Of a stretch of 64,000 nt of DNA, positions 58,476 through 64,000 are shown in pieces; the stretch's first letter is position 1, and each line of letters starts with the position of its first letter. A program made the position numbers and the translations under genes. The stretch covers positions 74,663 through 138,662 of the forward strand of contig NZ_NJCX01000006.1 of assembly GCF_002632875.1 (NCBI RefSeq), given 5' to 3'. The notes under the pieces were generated by a model. The model had not been told where the DNA came from. It saw only the letters and a list, made by a program, of their open reading frames with translations, and did not search any database. The stretch is from Xenorhabdus kozodoii (lineage in GTDB: Bacteria; Pseudomonadota; Gammaproteobacteria; Enterobacterales; Enterobacteriaceae).

Positions 58476-59882
58476 CTATTTTGGGTGTAATCTCTTCAAT
58501 AAGAAAAATACAATAAAAGCGGCAATGATATTGTAAAGCATGCTGTGAACAAAAGCGTTTTGATATGTAACAAAAGGCAGTGTATCCATCTCGCTTAAAT
58601 GCCATTGAACTAACACGCTAACGACGGCAACCCCAAAAGCGGCTCCAATTTGTTGCAACGTTGCAATTATCCCTGATGCCATTCCCGCAGATTTTACGTT
58701 AACAAAGGCCAAGACAATGTTGAGCAAGGGGGTCATGACAAAACCTTGACCATATCCAAGGAATATGAGTATCGGTACGATCACAAATAATGGGGTTGTG
58801 ATTGGTGAACTTGCAGGCGATAGTGCACTGATGGCAACAACTAAGGCAATAAAGGAAAACATATAAAGTAAGCCACCGGCAATAATAGTTTTGCTGCCAA
58901 AGCGTCTTACCCAATAAGAGGCATTAAGTGAAGATAAAACAAAACCTAGACTTGCAGGGGCAAAAATTAATCCTGCATCAAATGCGTTGAAACCTAAGCC
59001 ATTTTGTAAAAGTAAAGCGAAGACAAGGAAAAATGAACTGGAGGTGGAATAGACAAATAAAACCAATAAACAACCTAAACCAAACTGGGTATTTTTCAAT
59101 AAATCAAAATTGAATAGCGGTATTTTTCCTTGAGCAACATAATGTTTTTCATGACGGAAAAATTGCAACAACGCCAGACAGGCTAACAAAAGAGATAGCC
59201 AACACCATATTGGCCAATTCAATGTTGGGCCAACCAAAAGTGGTAGCAACAAAGCAGAAATACCCACGCTGGAAAGTGCCACCCCAGTTAAATCTAATGC
59301 CATTTTTTCTTGTGCCGTACTTTCATTAAGATACTTTGAGAATATTAAAGCTAACAAACCAATTGGTACATTAACCAGAAAAATTGAGCGCCATTGTAAA
59401 TCCCATAAATTGGCGGAAATCATCCACCCTCCCAAAGTTTGACCTGCAATAGCAGCAAAACCTAAGGTCATTCCCAATAAACTAAATGCCCGACGGCTGT
59501 TATCATCGTCAAAACTGACACGGATACTGGCATAAACTTGTGGAAATAATAGCGCTGCTGATAATCCTTGCAACCATCGGGCAAAAATCAAAAAAGGGGC
59601 TGTGGGCGCAAGACCGCAAAGCAATGATGTTAAAGTAAAAGCAAATATTCCTAACTGAAATAACCTCCTCCGCCCAAATAGATCCCCTAAGCGCCCTCCT
59701 GTAATCAGTAATAAACCAAATCCAATTTCATAGGTGACGATAACCAGTGTAATTTGGAATAAATTTGCTTGTAGATGTAATTGAATATTGGCAATGGCAA
59801 TGTTGACAACGAAAAGATCAAAAATAGTCACAAATCCAGCCGATAACAAAACTGACAAGGCTAAATAATCCCTTTTAGTCAT
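58476..59882 (-). CDS. DHA2-type MFS drug efflux transporter
   Basis: Proton-driven exporter with 14 predicted membrane segments; 468 residues from MTKRDYLALSVLLSAGF. Motifs: FVVNIAIANIQLHL in helix 1, the loop GGRLGDLFGRRRLF, and TLGFAAIAGQTLGGWM in helix 5. GGGG lies 9 bases before this ATG; a GTG 15 bases earlier is also in frame. Divergent from an XRE regulator, which may control it. Confidence 0.9.
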   Translation of the reverse strand: MTKRDYLALSVLLSAGFVTIFDLFVVNIAIANIQLHLQANLFQITLVIVTYEIGFGLLLITGGRLGDLFGRRRLFQLGIFAFTLTSLLCGLAPTAPFLIFARWLQGLSAALLFPQVYASIRVSFDDDNSRRAFSLLGMTLGFAAIAGQTLGGWMISANLWDLQWRSIFLVNVPIGLLALIFSKYLNESTAQEKMALDLTGVALSSVGISALLLPLLVGPTLNWPIWCWLSLLLACLALLQFFRHEKHYVAQGKIPLFNFDLLKNTQFGLGCLLVLFVYSTSSSFFLVFALLLQNGLGFNAFDAGLIFAPASLGFVLSSLNASYWVRRFGSKTIIAGGLLYMFSFIALVVAISALSPASSPITTPLFVIVPILIFLGYGQGFVMTPLLNIVLAFVNVKSAGMASGIIATLQQIGAAFGVAVVSVLVQWHLSEMDTLPFVTYQNAFVHSMLYNIIAAFIVFFLLKRLHPK

Positions 59883-59987
59883 GATACAAATCCCCACAAT
59901 ATTTGAGATAAACAGACTTTAATCGCTCTATTAGCCTGTTACAATTTAACCACTTATACTGTTACTAAAAGTAATAGGGTGAAATAA

Positions 59988-60770
59988 ATGACAGAAATGA
60001 AAAGATCCCGTACTGAGTTAGCCAGTTTTTTACGCACGAAAAGAGAAAGTATCAGCCCTGAATCTGTTGGATTGCCACACATTGGACGTCGTCGTACGCC
60101 AGGATTAAGGCGTGAAGAAATAGCCGCTTTGGCCGGTGTTGGTGTCACTTGGTATACCTGGCTGGAGCAAGGTCGGGAAATTGGAGTATCAGCGACTTTT
60201 TTAGATAATCTTGCCAAGGTATTAAAGTTGACTACCGCTGAACGTCGGCATCTATACCTACTGGCACATATGCGTGAACCTGTGGAAACTGGGCAAACCT
60301 GGTGCGTTGTTTCTCCAATGATCCAACGAATTATGGATGATTTATCTCCGCATTTGACTTATGTGCTGAACTTGCATTGGGATGTTTTAGCTTTTAATCA
60401 ACCAGCGGATGAATGCTTTCGTTTCAGTCAATTTGCAGGTGAACAGCGTAACTTTTTATGGTTATTGTTTACCAATGAGCATTATCGTGAGCTTTTTTGC
60501 TATTGGGAACGAGATGCTTATCGTTTACTCGCGAGTTTTAGGCGTGATTATGCCCTTACCGCTAAGGATAACGCTATTCAAGAAATGGTGAATAAGTTAC
60601 TTAAAATATCACCTGACTTTTATGCTATGTGGCATAGACATGAAATCTATGAACCTTGTAATGGCATACGGGAGTTGAATGTGAATGGACAGGAAACGAC
60701 TTTCGACTATGCATCAATGGCCACTGATTTAGAAAGACATTTGCGTTTGATTGTTTATGCAAAAAGATAA
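59988..60770 (+). CDS. XRE-family regulator with MmyB-like ligand domain
   Basis: 260 residues. N-terminal helix-turn-helix with RRTPGLRREEIAALAGVGVT and YTWLEQGREIGVS (about 35-68), then an MmyB-like domain with the family block HLTYVLNLHWDVLAFNQPA. Proteins of this kind often sit beside and repress oxidoreductase or efflux genes. AGGG precedes the ATG. Divergent from the MFS-GNAT pair. Confidence 0.92.
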   Translation: MTEMKRSRTELASFLRTKRESISPESVGLPHIGRRRTPGLRREEIAALAGVGVTWYTWLEQGREIGVSATFLDNLAKVLKLTTAERRHLYLLAHMREPVETGQTWCVVSPMIQRIMDDLSPHLTYVLNLHWDVLAFNQPADECFRFSQFAGEQRNFLWLLFTNEHYRELFCYWERDAYRLLASFRRDYALTAKDNAIQEMVNKLLKISPDFYAMWHRHEIYEPCNGIRELNVNGQETTFDYASMATDLERHLRLIVYAKR

Positions 60771-60780
60771 CCCGATTATC

Positions 60781-60885
60781 TATACCAATCCAACTTCAAG
60801 TTGCCGTTTGCAAACCAATGGAAGTGCTTATATCTCCCCGCTGCGCGGGGAGATATAAAACGCATCTTGAAAGGCAATTGGTATA
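60781..60885. repeat. MITE-like palindromic repeat, copy 3 (105 bp)
   Basis: Same ends and the same hairpin core as copies 1 and 2, with compensating changes in the inner stem loop (CTGCGC for CTACGC). It starts 10 bases after the XRE regulator stop. Confidence 0.88.
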
Positions 60886-61444
60886 TACCTATTTTTATGA
60901 ATAAATTGTCATGGATTTAATATCTATTAATATAAGGTGATTATTCCAAGTATAAATCACCTTTCAATCATTACGATAAAAACCGCTGACAATAATGTCT
61001 TAATTAATAAATTTTATAACAAGGGAAATAAAAAACTTGATGTCAATAAAATAAATCATCACCCAGATAAAATCACAGGTAAAGCCATCAAAAAAACACA
61101 CTTAATTAACATTTATTATACATTAAATGTTCATCACACCATAACAATATCAACCAAATGGGTTTTATACGGTACGTATTACGTCTGTGATTTCCTTGTT
61201 GTTATAAATCGGTTATAAGAAAGTTAATATTTTTCCTTGCATTTTGGTTTTAATTATTATGCTATAGCGACTTGTGGGTAGAGGATAATAATGATTTTCA
61301 TAGTTCTATAGTCAATATGGAAATATGAATTGTTCTCACCACAATCTACTTATTTCAGTTCAATTATCGGTTTTATTAATAATGAGCAATGCGCTAAACA
61401 GCGCATTTAAGGTTGCCAATTTTTTGAAAAATGGAATCTCTATT
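60886..61444. other. AT-rich region before the autotransporter gene
   Basis: About 560 AT-rich bases. A frame at 60937-61218 could encode 93 residues but is low-complexity (many Lys, Asn, Ile), lacks a ribosome site and resembles nothing I know. Promoter elements of the autotransporter gene are expected but not assigned. Confidence 0.35.
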
Positions 61445-64000
61445 ATGAAAGAAAACAATTCGGCAAGACCGGTTTTTCTGTGGATGACATTAGTTTTAGG
61501 ATTATTACCCGCTAGCGCTTCAATAGCATTAACTAACTATCAGGAACAAGGGAAAAAAAACTCACCAGATAGTTGGTTATCGGATGAATTTAATCATCAA
61601 TGGGGATTGGCCGCTATTGGTGCCCATTATGCTTATGCCCGTGGTTACACGGGGAAAGGCGTTAATGTTGGCGTATTAGATGAAGCGGTTACCCGGCACC
61701 CTGAGTTCGCGGGGAAACTGAAAATTCTCAGCCCAAGTGACCCCTGGAATTACGATATAAATCCCCAGACTGGGGAAATCAGTTTTGGTGCTCATGGTAA
61801 CCATGTCGCGGGGATCATTGCAGCAAACCGGGATGGCAAGGAAATGCACGGCGTAGCATTTGATGCGGGCTTAATTACGGGGAAATTTTTGCAAAATCCC
61901 TATAACCGCACAGAAGCGATGATCCAAAGTAATGTCCGTGTCATCAATAACAGTTGGGGGGTTCGCCCTCGCTATGAAATTGATATAAACGGGAAACCCA
62001 AGCGATGGGAAAACGGAACTATCAAGTACTATCCAATCACTCTGCAAAACCTGATTAATTATGTCACACCGATTAAAGGTGATTTAGATCGGTTAAGCCG
62101 CTCCCCTATCCCAGAATTGGAATTTGATGACGATCTGTCGAGCGATGCTGGCCTATTACGCGCGGCACGTCATGGAAAATTAGTGGTTTTCGCGGCAGGA
62201 AACTCAAATAATTATAATGTCACTTGGTTACATGCGGGTATGCCCTACTTCTTCCCTGATGCATTAAAAAATTACCTCAGCGTTGCCAACCTGACCAAAG
62301 AAAATGAAATTAACGTTTCATCAACGCGTTGTGGCTATACTGCCAGCTATTGCTTGTCTGCACCCGGTACAAAAATTTATAGCAGCACAGGCAAATTCGT
62401 TTCTAAAATTAATGGAAAAATCGATGAAGATGCTTTCCAAGATGGTGAACTGGCGATTGAGCCTACCTACGATGCCTATACCGGTACATCAATGGCGTCA
62501 CCGCATGTGGCTGGAGCGGCTGCCGTCTTGATGCAACGTTTCCCCTATATGACGGCAGGACAGATCGCAGATGTCCTCAAAACCACGGCCACCGATTTGG
62601 GTGATCCTGGCCTGGATGACATGTATGGTTGGGGAATGCTGAATCTGAAAGAGGCTATCGATGGTCCAAAGATGTTCATCACCGAAAAGGATATTCCCAA
62701 GAAATACTATATTCCAGGTTCTTATTCTGACACCCAGTTTATCGCCAATATTCCTGGTATTGGCGGCATCGTTGAGAAAGACACTACGGTAGAACGAGTC
62801 TGTAACAGTATTGAATGTGCTTATGATAGTTGGAGTAATGATATCGCCGGTCATGGTGGATTGACGAAAATCGGTAACGGTACACTCGAACTTGCCGGTA
62901 ATCGCAATACCTATAAGGGACCCACTTTGGTGGAACAAGGACGTTTATTGGTTAACGGCTCCGTGACTTCGGATGTGACTGTACAGGATGGCGCGATCCT
63001 TGGCGGGAATGGTACGGTTGGTTCCATTACGGCTAACCGCGGTGCCAATATTGCACCGGGCAATTTTAGTGCTAATCCCAGCTTAAGTACTAGCGGTACG
63101 CTTAAAGTTGATCGTGATGTGACCTTCCAAACGGGTTCACGTTATCTGGTAGAAGTTGCACCAAATCGTCTGGGCCGTAGTGATCGTATTATCAGTCATG
63201 GTTTGGCTACATTGAAAGGCGGTGAAGTGCAAGTCTCGCTGGAAAACAGCAGTAACCTGTTATCGAAGCAAGAAGTCCGCAGCGTACTTGGTCAGCAATA
63301 TAATATCCTGCAAGCGAACGATGGCATCGATGGCCAATTTACCGCTGTCGCGCCAACCTATTTGTTTGTGGGTACTGAACTGAGTTACCAACCCGATCGG
63401 GTGATGTTGGATATCAAACGCAATTCCACGTCATTCGCCAGTTTGGGAATGACCGCCAATGAACGTGCTGTCGCTAATGCTGCTGATAACCTAAGTTTGG
63501 GGCATCCGGTTTATGAGAGTATCTTGATGCTTGATACCGCGGCACAAGCCAATCAAGCATTCCAGCAATTTTCTTCCGGGCAGATCCATGCAGATATCGC
63601 AGCGGCACAAATCAATAACAGCCGCCATCTGCGTGATTCACTGAATACCCGTTTGCGTCAGGCTAATGGTGGCACTATCGGGCAGGATATCAAAACGGAT
63701 AAAAACGGCGTCTGGGGGCAAATCATAGGTAACTGGCAGCGTGCTAGTGGTAACAACGAAGTCAATGGTTATCGTGTATCCAACTATGGTGTGTTATTGG
63801 GGGCAGATAAAGAATTGGGTGATGACTGGCGGCTTGGTATTGCTACCGGATATACTCGTTCTTCTTTGAATGGTGGATATCACACTTCAGCTCGCAGTAA
63901 CAATTTCCATTTGGCCCTATATGGTAGCAAACACATTGATGACTTGGCATTGCGTGCCGGTGCTGCTTACAGTTGGCATCGTTTTGATACCAAACGTTCG
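61445..64000 (+). CDS. Subtilisin-like (S8) serine protease autotransporter, cut by window end
   Basis: Exported protease that carries its own outer-membrane barrel. 852 codons visible, open to the end. Signal peptide about 1-28 (LPASASIA). The S8 domain has catalytic Asp79 (VGVLDEAV), His117 (GAHGNHVAG) and Ser349 (YTGTSMASPH). An autotransporter-associated beta-strand repeat follows (LTKIGNGTLELAGN). A linker and the start of the C-terminal barrel come from about residue 755 (GVWGQIIGNWQRASG). Similar proteins are the Serratia serine proteases and relatives in insect pathogens. Role (host-protein cleavage or surface protein release) is inferred only. Confidence 0.95.
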   Translation, partial: MKENNSARPVFLWMTLVLGLLPASASIALTNYQEQGKKNSPDSWLSDEFNHQWGLAAIGAHYAYARGYTGKGVNVGVLDEAVTRHPEFAGKLKILSPSDPWNYDINPQTGEISFGAHGNHVAGIIAANRDGKEMHGVAFDAGLITGKFLQNPYNRTEAMIQSNVRVINNSWGVRPRYEIDINGKPKRWENGTIKYYPITLQNLINYVTPIKGDLDRLSRSPIPELEFDDDLSSDAGLLRAARHGKLVVFAAGNSNNYNVTWLHAGMPYFFPDALKNYLSVANLTKENEINVSSTRCGYTASYCLSAPGTKIYSSTGKFVSKINGKIDEDAFQDGELAIEPTYDAYTGTSMASPHVAGAAAVLMQRFPYMTAGQIADVLKTTATDLGDPGLDDMYGWGMLNLKEAIDGPKMFITEKDIPKKYYIPGSYSDTQFIANIPGIGGIVEKDTTVERVCNSIECAYDSWSNDIAGHGGLTKIGNGTLELAGNRNTYKGPTLVEQGRLLVNGSVTSDVTVQDGAILGGNGTVGSITANRGANIAPGNFSANPSLSTSGTLKVDRDVTFQTGSRYLVEVAPNRLGRSDRIISHGLATLKGGEVQVSLENSSNLLSKQEVRSVLGQQYNILQANDGIDGQFTAVAPTYLFVGTELSYQPDRVMLDIKRNSTSFASLGMTANERAVANAADNLSLGHPVYESILMLDTAAQANQAFQQFSSGQIHADIAAAQINNSRHLRDSLNTRLRQANGGTIGQDIKTDKNGVWGQIIGNWQRASGNNEVNGYRVSNYGVLLGADKELGDDWRLGIATGYTRSSLNGGYHTSARSNNFHLALYGSKHIDDLALRAGAAYSWHRFDTKRS

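Noticed and set aside
60937-61218. 93-codon open frame in the AT-rich gap before the autotransporter
   Set aside because: Low complexity, no ribosome site, no recognisable domain; expected by chance in AT-rich DNA.

Overview
This window looks like chromosomal DNA of an enterobacterium. The proteins match Escherichia coli families closely, and gene order is E. coli-like in long blocks. The fairly low GC content, the unfused trpG and trpD, and the accessory genes suggest Morganellaceae (Xenorhabdus, Photorhabdus or Proteus group). That placement is an inference from remembered sequences, not a database result. No rRNA gene, tRNA gene, CRISPR array or intact insertion sequence was seen.

Layout. 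1-2.8 kb: start of the trp operon on the minus strand, with promoter/operator, leader peptide, attenuator, trpE, trpG and a cut trpD. 3-24 kb: a block equivalent to E. coli 28-29 min (rnm, yciO, rluB, btuR, yciK, sohB, yciN, topA, cysB, acnA, ribA, lapAB, pyrF, yciH, rnb). It is interrupted by an unrecognised AT-rich gene before acnA and by a class A beta-lactamase before rnb. 24-47 kb: a block equivalent to E. coli 35-37 min (nth, rsxEGDCBA, ydgK, ydgJ, add, ydgA, manA, fumC, tus, ynfM/ynfL, mlc, bioD2, ynfD, ynfB, ydfG). 47.5-51 kb: an accessory zone with two unrecognised genes, gene remnants and a dif-like XerCD site. 51-61 kb: accessory metabolism, copper uptake, efflux and regulators. 61.4 kb to the end: a subtilisin-type autotransporter that runs off the window.

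The main theme is replication termination. Two strong Tus-binding Ter sites (23907-23927 and 40296-40312), the tus gene and a dif-like site (48982-49009) lie in the arrangement expected for one side of a fork trap. Both Ter sites should stop leftward forks, and both lie to the left of dif. The second Ter site sits just upstream of tus, which fixes the tus start and implies autoregulation. The trp-rnb and nth-ydfG blocks lie on opposite sides of dif in E. coli but on the same side here, and a Ter site lies at their junction.

Other points of interest are a family of three 105-bp palindromic MITE-like repeats, a beta-lactamase with the Cys69/Cys238 pair typical of class A carbapenemases, near-identical 117-bp repeats inside rsxC, a terminator-like hairpin in the add leader, and a remnant of an aminoglycoside adenylyltransferase gene beside dif. 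I did not find a clear new multi-gene defence or mobile system. The unrecognised genes at 12978 and 47554 are the best candidates for undescribed functions.
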